Assembly (NCBI GenBank): GCA_937926785.1
Contig: CALBBQ010000008.1
Location: 1 to 64,000, forward strand
Direction of reading: 5' to 3'
Origin: an uncultured Bacteroidales bacterium
Lineage (GTDB): Bacteria > Bacteroidota > Bacteroidia > Bacteroidales > Tenuifilaceae
DNA: 64,000 bases
Positions 16,005-25,346 of the stretch are shown piece by piece (position 1 is the first letter of the stretch; each line of letters opens with the position of its first letter). Position numbers and translations under genes: made by a program. The notes under the pieces are model-generated. The model saw nothing but the letters and a program-made list of their open reading frames with translations, did not search any database and was not told the DNA's origin.

Positions 16005-17237
16005 ATGGATGTACTTTTTTTTTCGTCCCCATGGTTCAAAATTCGCTTTTCCCTGAATGTTGCTTTGGTAACATCCTTGATCGTATCTTATGGGTGTTCG
16101 GGTTCGTACGATAAAATTTGCATTGATTTAAACATTCCTGAGTGGTCAAGCACCTGGGTTCAAGTTCATGTTATTAAATCCGATGGTGAGTATACCGATT
16201 CGGTTATGCTTGATGAATCGGGCGAAGGCAAACTTGTACTTCACCATCGCACTCCGGTAACATTTGCTTTTGCAGGAAATGGCAATGATCACCCTTTGGT
16301 TTTAGTGGCTAACCCCGGCGAAAGGGTAAAGGTATCGTATGGCGCCGATTGGCAAATTCAGGGCTCTTTGGAAAGTATCAGACTCATGAATTTTCAAAAG
16401 AAAATTTTAAGCGCTTTGTTGCACCTACAAGGGTTAAAGGTTTCCATTGCAGATTCCCTAACCCAAAGAGTTCGCGACTCAATATATTCAACCCATACCC
16501 TGAAAAGAGATTCAATTCTTAGCCTCTTGCGCAACGAGGCGTATGCTACCGTAAGTTCAAATCCCTATGATATCTCCTCCATTTTCATATTGATATCCCG
16601 GCTTGAGGGAACGCCCATTCTTCCGTATAACGAGTACAAGCAAACCTACACAAGGGTTGACAGCTGTCTTTCCACCTTATACCCATACCACCCGCTGCTT
16701 GAAGGGTTGAAGAAAGTGGTTAGGTACTTTGAATTCACTGATAGCTTGGCTCTTCAGGAGTTGTCCTGTGATGTTGGGAAAACCATACCTCAGCAATACT
16801 TCACCACGATTGATGAAAGGGTTTTACAAGTCCCGGGAATATGGGCACGATGGATTCTTCTTGATTTCTGGAATCCCCGCTTTGAAAAGAGCGGATATGA
16901 TCGCGCTAAGCTGAAAAGTGTCTATCAGAATTATGGTCCACAGGGCTTAGTGGTTATTTCCTTTGGTGTGGGAATGGATTCCCTAACACTTGCAAAGCAT
17001 GCAATTACCGATTCTATTACATGGTATCAGGTTGAATTATCTGAAGTGGCAAATTCGGATTTACTAAAGTCGTTAGGAATCGCTCGTTTGCCGGCAAACC
17101 TATTGCTAAACCGAAGTGGGGTTGTGGAAAAGAAAAATATTGATTACTCCAACTTGGCCCACTATCTTGACTCATCCATACAGCGTGTTTCAAAACCCGT
17201 TTTAAAAGCCGGAATTGAAATAGCTCCAACCAAATAA
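16005..17237 (+). CDS. DUF4369-type thioredoxin-fold lipoprotein lacking the CxxC pair
   Basis: A 410-residue envelope lipoprotein. A signal anchor ends in the lipobox VSYGC (Cys31). Residues about 35-130 are beta-rich and resemble the DUF4369 domain that precedes thioredoxin domains in Bacteroidota (VMLDESGEGKLVL, VLVANPGERVKV). A helical middle follows, and a C-terminal thioredoxin-like fold begins at WILLDFWNPRF. The place where active proteins have WCxxC reads NPRFEKSG, with no cysteine, but the cis-Pro element RLPANLLLNRSG is kept. It is therefore unlikely to be a dithiol oxidoreductase and may be a binding or structural protein. It lies 11 bases before rsmA and may share its transcript. 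Confidence 0.8.
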   Translation: MDVLFFSSPWFKIRFSLNVALVTSLIVSYGCSGSYDKICIDLNIPEWSSTWVQVHVIKSDGEYTDSVMLDESGEGKLVLHHRTPVTFAFAGNGNDHPLVLVANPGERVKVSYGADWQIQGSLESIRLMNFQKKILSALLHLQGLKVSIADSLTQRVRDSIYSTHTLKRDSILSLLRNEAYATVSSNPYDISSIFILISRLEGTPILPYNEYKQTYTRVDSCLSTLYPYHPLLEGLKKVVRYFEFTDSLALQELSCDVGKTIPQQYFTTIDERVLQVPGIWARWILLDFWNPRFEKSGYDRAKLKSVYQNYGPQGLVVISFGVGMDSLTLAKHAITDSITWYQVELSEVANSDLLKSLGIARLPANLLLNRSGVVEKKNIDYSNLAHYLDSSIQRVSKPVLKAGIEIAPTK

Positions 17238-17248
17238 AAAGCAAAGCC

Positions 17249-18019
17249 ATGCCTGAAGTACGCCCAAAGAAGTACCTGGGGCAGCATTTTCTGAACGATA
17301 AAAGAATTGCGCTTAGGATAGTTGATAGCCTAACTGCTGTGGACTGTCATTACATTCTGGAGATAGGACCGGGTATGGGCGTTCTTACTGGTACTTTATT
17401 TCAACGTTTCGGAGATCGTTTTTTTGCCATCGAGGTTGATGGTGAATCGGTGGACTACCTGAAAAGAACTTTACCCGGGTTAAACATCATTGAGGGCGAT
17501 TTTCTTGAACTTGATGTTGAGGGCACGTTCAATGGCAATTTGGCCATAATTGGTAACTTACCCTACAACATCTCATCGCAGATATTTTTCAGGATTATTG
17601 AAAACCGTAACGGAGTTAAAGAGGTTGTGGCCATGGTTCAGCGCGAGGTGGCCCAGCGTATTGCCGAAAAACCCGGTTCCAGAACCTATGGTATTCTGAG
17701 CGTTCTACTGCAGGCGTTTTATGACATTGAGTATCTTTTCACGGTTAGCGAGGGGTGTTTTACCCCGCCGCCCAAGGTGAAATCGGCAGTAATCCGTTTA
17801 AGACGAAATGGAGTTGCGGAGCTGGGCTGTGGCTACAACCTTTTTGAGAGAGTGGTGAAAGCGGCGTTCAACCAACGCCGGAAGACCCTCAGGAATTCAA
17901 TCCGCGCGGCGTTTAATGGGGTGGAGATAGCCGACCGCTTTGGCACAAAACGTGCGGAACAGCTCTCGGTTGCTGATTTTGTGGAGCTAACCCTGGAGAT
18001 CCAAATGCTTATGGGTTAA
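17249..18019 (+). CDS. rsmA: 16S rRNA dimethyladenosine transferase RsmA (KsgA)
   Basis: Dimethylates the two adjacent adenines in the 3' hairpin of 16S rRNA, a late step in small-subunit assembly. The start PKKYLGQHFLND is the family signature. The SAM-binding loop is ILEIGPGMGVLT and the catalytic motif is GNLPYNISSQIF. The C-terminal end has FNQRRKTLRNS, also family-typical. 256 residues is the usual length. Its last four bases overlap the end of the convergent permease gene. Confidence 0.98.
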   Translation: MPEVRPKKYLGQHFLNDKRIALRIVDSLTAVDCHYILEIGPGMGVLTGTLFQRFGDRFFAIEVDGESVDYLKRTLPGLNIIEGDFLELDVEGTFNGNLAIIGNLPYNISSQIFFRIIENRNGVKEVVAMVQREVAQRIAEKPGSRTYGILSVLLQAFYDIEYLFTVSEGCFTPPPKVKSAVIRLRRNGVAELGCGYNLFERVVKAAFNQRRKTLRNSIRAAFNGVEIADRFGTKRAEQLSVADFVELTLEIQMLMG

Positions 18020-19281
18020 GCCTTAGTATTGATGGCTTCAACCGGGCTTAAACGCGACGCAATCCAGGCAGGGAAAAATCCGGATGCGATACCAATAATC
18101 GCGGAAATTAGCAATCCCCGTAAAATGTTGGCCAACGTGAGTGAAATTTTAAAGTCGAGACCATAAGAAACCGCCAGTGTTCCGGCAAAGATCAGCAGTA
18201 AACCTATAGCACCCCCGGTTACTGCAAGCAACACAGCTTCGTAAAGGAATTGAATTAGGATGAAGTATCGTTTGGCGCCAAGGGCTTTTTGAATACCAAT
18301 TTGGCTGGTTCGTTCCTTAACCGAAACAAACATGATATTCGCAATGCCAAAGCCGCCCACAATAATCGAGAAAAAGGCAATGAAGCCTCCGGCAAAATTG
18401 ATGGAAGCAAAAATGGAGTCGAGGCTATCCTTCAGCATGTCTATCTGGTTAAGGGCGAAATCATCTTCCTCAAGCGGTTTGAGCCGGTGCTGCGCCCTAA
18501 GAATACCGCGTAGCTCATCAATTAAATCTTCAACACTCGTATCATCCTTGGCTTTAACCATAATCCATGGACCCGAGTTACGCAGGTCAACCATAGTTTT
18601 GGCAAGATTTAATGGAATGATCACCATGTTATCTAAGCTATTCTCACCCACTGCCGATTTACCCTCCTTGGCGAATACGCCAATGACAGTAACCTTTTGT
18701 CCGCCAATCTTCATGGTTTTGCCTATGGGATTAATACCCTGAAACAAATCCTTGGAGATATCGCTTCCGATCACCGCGAATGGCCTTCCGGAGTTGATCT
18801 CGAATAGGCTGAGAAAACGCCCCTGGCTGATATCGAATGATCTTATCCTGTCAAAATCGTTGCTGATGCCATAAACGCTGGCGTCGGGTATATTGTTTCC
18901 CTCAAATTTTAGCTGTTTGCTAAAGGCAACGTTGAAGCATGCCGCTTCGGTAAGGATGCTTTTTCGCCTTATCTCTTCTAAATCGCTAAGGTTTGGTTCC
19001 GGGCGGTTAAGGTATTTCCACCATGGGTATTCCTGGTTGCCCCCCCATGGCCATTTCTGAACATATACCACCTTCTTACCCAAAGCCTGCAGGCTATCGC
19101 GAATATTTTTTTCCAGGCTGTCGATCATGGTGAAAACCGAGATGATGGCAAAAATGCCAATGGTAATCCCGAATAGCGACAGGAAAGTCCTAAGCTTATT
19201 TGCCATTACCGATTGGTAGGCAAACTGCATGCTCTCGCGGGCCAGCTTGATAAGTATGATGAGCGGACGGATAGCTTTCAT
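18016..19281 (-). CDS. MacB/FtsX-type ABC transporter permease
   Basis: A 421-residue inner-membrane protein. TM1 at about 25-50 (LRTFLSLFGITIGIFAIISV, the usual motif of the family), a large periplasmic MacB_PCD domain to about 270, then three TM helices with the FtsX signature (FGIANIMFVSVKERTSQIGI, KALGAKRYFILIQFL). These permeases work with a separate ATPase in lipoprotein release, peptide or drug export, or stress sensing; no ATPase or adaptor lies next to it, so the substrate is unknown. Convergent with rsmA. A promoter is visible at 19298-19305. Confidence 0.9.
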   Translation of the reverse strand: MKAIRPLIILIKLARESMQFAYQSVMANKLRTFLSLFGITIGIFAIISVFTMIDSLEKNIRDSLQALGKKVVYVQKWPWGGNQEYPWWKYLNRPEPNLSDLEEIRRKSILTEAACFNVAFSKQLKFEGNNIPDASVYGISNDFDRIRSFDISQGRFLSLFEINSGRPFAVIGSDISKDLFQGINPIGKTMKIGGQKVTVIGVFAKEGKSAVGENSLDNMVIIPLNLAKTMVDLRNSGPWIMVKAKDDTSVEDLIDELRGILRAQHRLKPLEEDDFALNQIDMLKDSLDSIFASINFAGGFIAFFSIIVGGFGIANIMFVSVKERTSQIGIQKALGAKRYFILIQFLYEAVLLAVTGGAIGLLLIFAGTLAVSYGLDFKISLTLANILRGLLISAIIGIASGFFPAWIASRLSPVEAINTKA

Positions 19282-19297
19282 CTATTTTCATTTAGAA

Positions 19298-19305
19298 CAA
19301 AGATA
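19298..19305 (-). promoter_or_regulatory. -7 promoter element of the ABC permease gene
   Basis: Minus-strand TATCTTTG, 16 bases from the start codon. No clear -33 TTG at the right distance. The rest of the 19306-19567 stretch between this gene and purH holds no gene, terminator or repeat that I can support. Confidence 0.5.
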
Positions 19306-19567
19306 ATCATGCAGCAGCTATGTTGCAGAATTACTCTGTTAAATACTACAAATTATGATTTATTACGCTGCCAATGGTTTAACCTTAAAAGCCTTAAAAA
19401 CCCTTTTGATCCGACAATTTTACCATCAAACCAATGGGTTTGTTTGTGTTGAGCAGCAATTGTTAAAAAAAAATCATCATAAATAATTGATTTTTCAGAG
19501 GATTTAACCATTTTTACTACCTGCAATAACCCCATTTGTTTAAACTAAGTAACTGAAATATAGTTAG

Positions 19568-21094
19568 ATGGCTGAATACAAGGCAATCAGAACAGCGTTG
19601 GTGTCCGTTTACCACAAGGATAACCTCGATAGAATTGTCAAGTTGCTTTCCCAGTACAACGTTACCATTTATTCAACCGGTGGTACGCTGGACTTTATCA
19701 GAGGCTTAGGCCTACAGGCCAAAGCAGTGGAAGAGCTCACCGGTTACCCCTCGATACTAGGCGGGCGGGTTAAAACCTTGCACCCAAAGGTGTTTGGTGG
19801 TATTCTCGCTCGTCGGGAGAATGAGAACGACCTGTTTCAGCTTCAGGAATACCAGATTCCTGAAATTGATATGGTCATTGTTGATCTTTACCCGTTTGAG
19901 AAAACGGTAGAGCAAGGTGCCTCGGAGCCTGAGGTAATAGAAAAGGTTGATATTGGGGGAATTTCTTTAATTCGAGCTGCCGCAAAGAACTTTAGGGATG
20001 TTCTGATTGTATCGAACCGTGAACAGTACGAAAACGTTTTTCAGATGCTGAGCGAACAGGATTGCTGTACAACCCTGGAACAGCGGAAAGCTTTTGCTGC
20101 TGAAGCGTTTGCAACCTCGTCGCACTACGATACAGCCATTTACAACTACTTCAGTTCTGAATTCCCTCAACCGGTATTCCGCAAGAGCCTCCAGGGTAAG
20201 AGCATGTTGCGCTATGGCGAGAATCCCCACCAAAAAGGAGTTTATTACGGAAACCTGAACGAGGTATTTGAACAGCTTGCCGGAAAAGAAATCTCTTACA
20301 ATAACCTGCTGGATATTGATGCTGCAGTCAACCTGATTCATGAGTTTGAAGACCCCACCATTGCTATTCTGAAGCATAATAATGCCTGCGGAGTAGCATC
20401 GCGCTCAACGCTCCGAGATGCCTGGGCAGATGCTTTGGCTGGCGATCCGCTATCGGCTTTTGGTGGTGTAATCATTGCAAACCGAGAGATAGATAAAGTA
20501 ACCGCAGGCGAGATCAACAAAATCTTTTTTGAGGTACTTATTGCACCGGGTTACACTACCGATGCAACCGAACTATTGATGCAGAAGAAAAACAGAATAC
20601 TGCTTAAGCTGAAAAGCACACATTTGCCACCTCATACCTTCAGAACAGTGCTGAACGGGGTGCTCATGCAGGAACGCGATATGACCACCGAATCGTCCGA
20701 AGCCCTGCAGCTGGTTACCAAGCACCCTGCAAGCCCCGATCAGGTTGCCGATCTGCTTTTTGCCAACAAAATAGTTAAGCACACCAAGTCTAATGCAATT
20801 GTGCTGGTTAAGAACCGCCAGCTGGTTGGCAGTGGTGTAGGTCAAACATCGAGGGTTGATGCGGTAAGGCATGCCATTGAAAAGGCAAAAACATTCGGTT
20901 TCGATTTGAGCGGTGCAGTTATGGCCTCCGATGCTTTTTTCCCATTCCCCGACAGCGTTCAACTTGCCCGGGAAGCCGGAATCATGGCCATAATTCAACC
21001 TGGCGGTTCGGTAAAGGATCAGGAGAGCATCGATTACTGCAATGCCAATGGTGTTGCCATGATTTTTACAGGAGTAAGACATTTCAAACATTAA
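19568..21094 (+). CDS. purH: Bifunctional AICAR formyltransferase / IMP cyclohydrolase
   Basis: Catalyses the last two steps of purine synthesis to IMP. The N-terminal IMP cyclohydrolase domain starts with RTALVSVYHKDNLDRIV and has IYSTGGTLDFI and GGRVKTLHPKVFGGIL. The C-terminal AICAR transformylase domain has LRYGENPHQKGVYYG, the catalytic Lys-His in AILKHNNACGVA, and SDAFFPFPDSV. 508 residues is normal. It stands first in a run with mreB 21 bases downstream and no terminator between them, so the cell-shape genes may be read from the same message. No TAnnTTTG element was seen upstream. Confidence 0.98.
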   Translation: MAEYKAIRTALVSVYHKDNLDRIVKLLSQYNVTIYSTGGTLDFIRGLGLQAKAVEELTGYPSILGGRVKTLHPKVFGGILARRENENDLFQLQEYQIPEIDMVIVDLYPFEKTVEQGASEPEVIEKVDIGGISLIRAAAKNFRDVLIVSNREQYENVFQMLSEQDCCTTLEQRKAFAAEAFATSSHYDTAIYNYFSSEFPQPVFRKSLQGKSMLRYGENPHQKGVYYGNLNEVFEQLAGKEISYNNLLDIDAAVNLIHEFEDPTIAILKHNNACGVASRSTLRDAWADALAGDPLSAFGGVIIANREIDKVTAGEINKIFFEVLIAPGYTTDATELLMQKKNRILLKLKSTHLPPHTFRTVLNGVLMQERDMTTESSEALQLVTKHPASPDQVADLLFANKIVKHTKSNAIVLVKNRQLVGSGVGQTSRVDAVRHAIEKAKTFGFDLSGAVMASDAFFPFPDSVQLAREAGIMAIIQPGGSVKDQESIDYCNANGVAMIFTGVRHFKH

Positions 21095-21115
21095 AAGTAT
21101 AAACTGTTAAGCGAT

Positions 21116-22135
21116 ATGGGACTTTTTTCTTTTCTAACTCAGGAGTTGGCAATTGATTTGGGAACAGCTAACACCATCATTCTGTACAACGATAAGATTG
21201 TGGTTGATCAGCCATCAATCGTGGCCATAGACCAGTCAACAGGTAAGATGATAGCCATAGGGGAGCAGGCCCGAGCCATGCACGGTAAAACCCATGAGAA
21301 CATCAAAACTATTCGCCCGCTCCGCGATGGCGTTATTGCCGACTTTAACGCGGCAGAACAGATGATCAGGGGAATGATCAGTATGATTAATACCAAAAAC
21401 CCAATATTTACCCCCTCGTTAAGAATGGTTATTGGTATTCCGAGTGGAAGTACCGAGGTGGAGATACGTGCCGTTCGCGACTCATCGGAGCATGCAGGGG
21501 GCAGGGATGTATACCTGATCTATGAACCCATGGCTGCTGCGCTTGGTATAGGACTGGATGTGATGGCTCCCGAGGGCAGCATGGTTGTTGACATAGGTGG
21601 TGGTACCACTGAAATCGCTGTAATAGCGCTTGGCGGTATTGTTTGCAATAAATCGGTACGTATTGCAGGCGATGGTTTTACCGCAGATATTCAGGCCTAC
21701 ATGCGCCAGCAGCATAATGTGAAAATTGGTGAACGTACTGCAGAGGATATCAAGATAAACGTGGGATCGGCACTTCCGGACCTGGAAAATCCTCCAGCCG
21801 ACTTTGTGGTACGAGGTCCCAACCTGATGACCGCACTGCCCATTGAAGTGCCCGTTTCGTATCAAGAGATAGCATACTGTTTGGATAAATCGTTATCAAA
21901 GATTGAGTCGGCCATTTTTAACGTGTTGGAGCAAACACCTCCCGAACTGTATGCCGATATCGTTCAAAAGGGGATCTACCTTGCCGGCGGTGGAGCCCTG
22001 CTTCGTGGGCTTGATAAAAGGCTTACGGAAAAGGTCAACATTCCTTTCCATGTGGCTGAGGATCCCCTTCATGCCGTGGCAAGGGGAACCAGCATCGCCC
22101 TTAAGAACCTCGATTTCCCATTCCTGATGAGGTAG
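21116..22135 (+). CDS. mreB: Rod-shape determining protein MreB
   Basis: Actin-like ATPase that forms membrane-associated filaments and directs lateral wall synthesis. The phosphate-1 loop is IDLGTANTIIL, the phosphate-2 motif is VVDIGGGTTEIAVI, and the adenosine motif is LAGGGALLRGLD. The short N-terminus MGLFSFLTQE could form the amphipathic membrane-binding segment. 339 residues is normal. It starts the mreBCD-pbp2-rodA cluster. Confidence 0.98.
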   Translation: MGLFSFLTQELAIDLGTANTIILYNDKIVVDQPSIVAIDQSTGKMIAIGEQARAMHGKTHENIKTIRPLRDGVIADFNAAEQMIRGMISMINTKNPIFTPSLRMVIGIPSGSTEVEIRAVRDSSEHAGGRDVYLIYEPMAAALGIGLDVMAPEGSMVVDIGGGTTEIAVIALGGIVCNKSVRIAGDGFTADIQAYMRQQHNVKIGERTAEDIKINVGSALPDLENPPADFVVRGPNLMTALPIEVPVSYQEIAYCLDKSLSKIESAIFNVLEQTPPELYADIVQKGIYLAGGGALLRGLDKRLTEKVNIPFHVAEDPLHAVARGTSIALKNLDFPFLMR

Positions 22136-22156
22136 TATGTTTATCCGCCTGGCGCT

Positions 22157-22981
22157 ATGAATAATATCTACGAGATCCTAAAGCGGCTTTACAGCCATTT
22201 GCTATTCCTTGTGCTGCTTGGGATATCGCTCTCTCTTTACTTTAACACAACATACTATCAGAAAGCACAGGTGGGTTCAGTTACCCTATCCATAACCGGC
22301 TTTTGGCATCAACAGGCTTCGCGATTTACCGATTTGTTTAGCCTTAGGCGGACTAACCTCTTGCTTACCCTCGAGAATACCAGGCTCAGAAATGAAATTG
22401 AGAGCTACCGGGTAAAGCTACAGGCCTATGCCGATGCATCGAGGCAGATAACTGACACCGTTGGTGTTTTCTCATACGTACCGGCAAAGGTTATTGATAA
22501 CTCGATTAATAGTCGCAATAACTACATCATTCTCGATGCCGGAACAAGAAAAGGTGTGTACAAGGGTATGGGGGTTATTTGTAGCAACGGAGTGGTTGGG
22601 ATTGTTGCCAATGCTAATCAAAGCTATTCTTCGGTGATCTCATTGCTTAATACCGACATTAAGGTATCGGCTATGCACAAGAAATCGGGTTCTTTTGGTG
22701 CGATATCCTGGGATGGCCGAAATTACCGGAGGGTGATACTCGATGAAATCCCTTTGCATGTGAATGTGGCTGTTGGGGATACGATAATTACAAGCGGTTT
22801 TTCAACAATATTCCCTAAGGGAATACCAATTGGAAGGGTAACGGATTTTTTCAATAAGGATGGCAGCTTTATGGAAATAACGGTGGAACTGTTTGCCGAC
22901 TTTAAGTCGATAGATTACGTTTACCTGGTAAATTCCAGAGCGCATGACGAGGTTAACCAAATACAGAGTGTAAAGCAATGA
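22157..22981 (+). CDS. mreC: Rod-shape determining protein MreC
   Basis: Bitopic elongasome protein that links MreB to PBP2. TM helix at about 12-32, then a coiled coil (LENTRLRNEIESYRVKLQ, about 75-95), then the two-barrel periplasmic domain with NNYIILDAGTRKGVYKGMGV and ITSGFSTIFPKGIPIG, both typical for MreC. 274 residues is normal. It overlaps mreD by four bases (ATGA), which suggests translational coupling. Confidence 0.95.
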   Translation: MNNIYEILKRLYSHLLFLVLLGISLSLYFNTTYYQKAQVGSVTLSITGFWHQQASRFTDLFSLRRTNLLLTLENTRLRNEIESYRVKLQAYADASRQITDTVGVFSYVPAKVIDNSINSRNNYIILDAGTRKGVYKGMGVICSNGVVGIVANANQSYSSVISLLNTDIKVSAMHKKSGSFGAISWDGRNYRRVILDEIPLHVNVAVGDTIITSGFSTIFPKGIPIGRVTDFFNKDGSFMEITVELFADFKSIDYVYLVNSRAHDEVNQIQSVKQ

Positions 22982-23496
22982 CCAAGGATCTTTTCAAATA
23001 CTTTGGATTAGCCATAATCCTTTACCTGTTTCAGTTTCTGGTGTTAAGCAATATAAACCTGATGGGTTATGCCAATCCTTACGTTTACGTCCTGATCCTT
23101 TTACTGCTCCCGTATAACACGCCTCGTTGGTTGTTGTTGCTCATTGGATTTGTGGTGGGTTTTATAGCCGATTACTTTTCCAACTCACTGGGTCTTCATA
23201 CCTCTGCCATGCTGGTTTTGGCTTACCTGCGGCCCCTGATATTAAAACGGTGGAGTTTTCGGTCCATTCAGGATGAACGCGGTGCCCCTGAGATGACAAA
23301 TACCTCCATGGAGTGGTTCTTAGTTTACGTTATCGTTGCAGTATTCATACATCATGCCTTCATTTTTTTTCTGGAAGCGTTTACCTTGCGCCATTTTGCT
23401 CTAACCCTCCTGCGGGTTCTGCTGAGTACAGTCCTGTCATCATTTTTCATTTTCATCATTGAGGTGATTCGAACACGTAATAAAAGGGTAGCATAG
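22978..23496 (+). CDS. mreD: Rod-shape determining protein MreD
   Basis: 172-residue integral membrane protein with about five hydrophobic helices and few conserved residues, assigned mainly from its position between mreC and pbp2 and from the start LFKYFGLAIILYLFQFLVL. The segment GFVVGFIADYFSNSLGLHT resembles the conserved Asp-containing helix of MreD. Its stop shares one base with the GTG start of pbp2. Confidence 0.9.
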   Translation: MTKDLFKYFGLAIILYLFQFLVLSNINLMGYANPYVYVLILLLLPYNTPRWLLLLIGFVVGFIADYFSNSLGLHTSAMLVLAYLRPLILKRWSFRSIQDERGAPEMTNTSMEWFLVYVIVAVFIHHAFIFFLEAFTLRHFALTLLRVLLSTVLSSFFIFIIEVIRTRNKRVA

Positions 23497-25346
23497 TGGC
23501 TGTTAAGGTTGAAAGCAATAAACGTTTGGTGGTTGCAGTAATTATTGTTGCGGTTTTTGTAATCATAATCGCCAAGCTTTTCTACATTCAGGTTATCGAT
23601 AGTTCTTACAAGTTCTCGGCAGCCAACAACGTGCTCCGGTATATCACCCAGTATCCGGCCAGGGGGCTTATTCTTGACCGAAACGGATTCCCCATGGTAA
23701 CCAACAAGCCCGTGTATGACCTTTTGATGGTCAAAAAGCAGGTGGTTCCGTTTGATACACTAGAGTTTGCATCTTTGCTGGGTTTGACTGTTGATCAGGT
23801 GCGGGAAGCGTTTGTTGCTGCCCAAAAACAGAAGGGATACTCTCCCAGGAAGGCGGTAACCCTCATTAAACAGATACCCCCGGAATATTTTGCGCGTTTC
23901 CAGGAGAAAATGTACAAGTTCTCAGGATTTGAGGTTCAACCTCGTACCGTTCGCTCATATACCCTACCTATTGCTGCCCACCTTTTTGGATATGTGGGCG
24001 AAGTGGACGATGGAACTATCAAAACAGAGCCCTACTACCAATCAGGCGATTATATCGGGGTGAGTGGGCTGGAACGTTCGTACGAAAAGGAGCTTAGAGG
24101 AAAAAAGGGTATAAAAATTTTCATGGTTGATGTGCACAATCGCATAAAGGGATCGTATGAACACGGAAAGTTCGACTCCGTTGCAGTACCCGGGAAAAAT
24201 CTGACCAGTACCATTGATGCACGCCTGCAAGAATACGGTGAAAAACTTATGCAAAATAAGATAGGCAGCATTGTGGCTATTGAACCCAAAACGGGCGAGG
24301 TGCTTGCCATGATTTCCAGTCCTTCATACAATCCTGAGCTTCTGGTGGGTCGCGATAGAGCCACAAATTTTAAACTTCTTCAGCAGGATTCGCTCAAACC
24401 CATATTCAATCGGTCAATTATGGCGCTGTACCCGCCCGGGTCGACGTTTAAAGTGGTTAATGCTTTAATTGGACTGCAGGAAGGGGTGCTTTTCCCTGAA
24501 ACACGCTATAGCTGTTATGGCGGTTATACCATTGGTAGGGGTGTGGGGTGCCACAACCATCCGTCGCCGGTAAACCTCATTCAGTCCATCCAGGTTTCCT
24601 GTAATACATACTACTGCCATGTTTTCAGAAATATAATAGATAAACGGGAGTTTGGCTCGGTTGAGAACGGGTTCTCGGTTTGGAAAAAACATGTGGAGTC
24701 GTTCGGTTACGGTAATAAGCTGAATATCGATTTACCCCATGAGCTGAAAGGGATAGTTCCTTCAGTAGCCTTCTACAATAAGTACTTCCGCAAGGGTGGG
24801 TGGAACTCGCTAACCATCATTTCCTTGGCTATAGGACAAGGAGAACTCTCCGTAACACCCTTGCAGATGGCAAACCTGGTTGCCACCATTGCCAATAAGG
24901 GATACTATGTTGCTCCCCATGTTGTTAAGGCAATTGAAGGTGAGTCCATCGATTCGGATTATCGCCAAAAGCACTACACTTCCATTGAGCCCAAGTATTT
25001 CGATTACATAATTGAGGGTATGGACTTAGCGGTGAATGGGCCTCCGGGCAGCGGCAGTACTGCTCGTATTGCAGCCCTGCCCGATGTCAGAATTTGCGGG
25101 AAAACCGGTACCGCACAAAACCCACATGGGGCCGATCACTCTGTTTTCTTTGCGTTTGCCCCAAAGGAAGACCCTAAGATTGCCATCTCGGTTTACGTTG
25201 AGAATGCCGGTTTTGGTGCTACGTGGGCTGCGCCCATTGCCAGCCTAATGATTGAGAAGTATCTGAAGGATACCATTACACGCCCCGATTTGGAACGCTA
25301 TATATTAGAAGCTAAATTGCTCGACCGACGTGCAAAGAAAAAGTAA
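23496..25346 (+). CDS. mrdA: Penicillin-binding protein 2 (elongation transpeptidase)
   Basis: Cross-links peptidoglycan during elongation. One N-terminal TM (about 10-30), the pedestal domain, then the transpeptidase with all three motifs: SxxK in PPGSTFKVVNAL, SxN in SCNTYYCH, and KTG in ICGKTGTAQNPHG. 616 residues is normal for PBP2. The start is GTG at 23496 (MAVKVESNKR), directly on the mreD stop. Its last 17 bases overlap rodA in another frame. Confidence 0.96.
   Translation: MAVKVESNKRLVVAVIIVAVFVIIIAKLFYIQVIDSSYKFSAANNVLRYITQYPARGLILDRNGFPMVTNKPVYDLLMVKKQVVPFDTLEFASLLGLTVDQVREAFVAAQKQKGYSPRKAVTLIKQIPPEYFARFQEKMYKFSGFEVQPRTVRSYTLPIAAHLFGYVGEVDDGTIKTEPYYQSGDYIGVSGLERSYEKELRGKKGIKIFMVDVHNRIKGSYEHGKFDSVAVPGKNLTSTIDARLQEYGEKLMQNKIGSIVAIEPKTGEVLAMISSPSYNPELLVGRDRATNFKLLQQDSLKPIFNRSIMALYPPGSTFKVVNALIGLQEGVLFPETRYSCYGGYTIGRGVGCHNHPSPVNLIQSIQVSCNTYYCHVFRNIIDKREFGSVENGFSVWKKHVESFGYGNKLNIDLPHELKGIVPSVAFYNKYFRKGGWNSLTIISLAIGQGELSVTPLQMANLVATIANKGYYVAPHVVKAIEGESIDSDYRQKHYTSIEPKYFDYIIEGMDLAVNGPPGSGSTARIAALPDVRICGKTGTAQNPHGADHSVFFAFAPKEDPKIAISVYVENAGFGATWAAPIASLMIEKYLKDTITRPDLERYILEAKLLDRRAKKK

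Noticed and set aside
19306..19567. Promoter or riboswitch upstream of purH
   Set aside because: No TAnnTTTG element and no purine-riboswitch core were seen.
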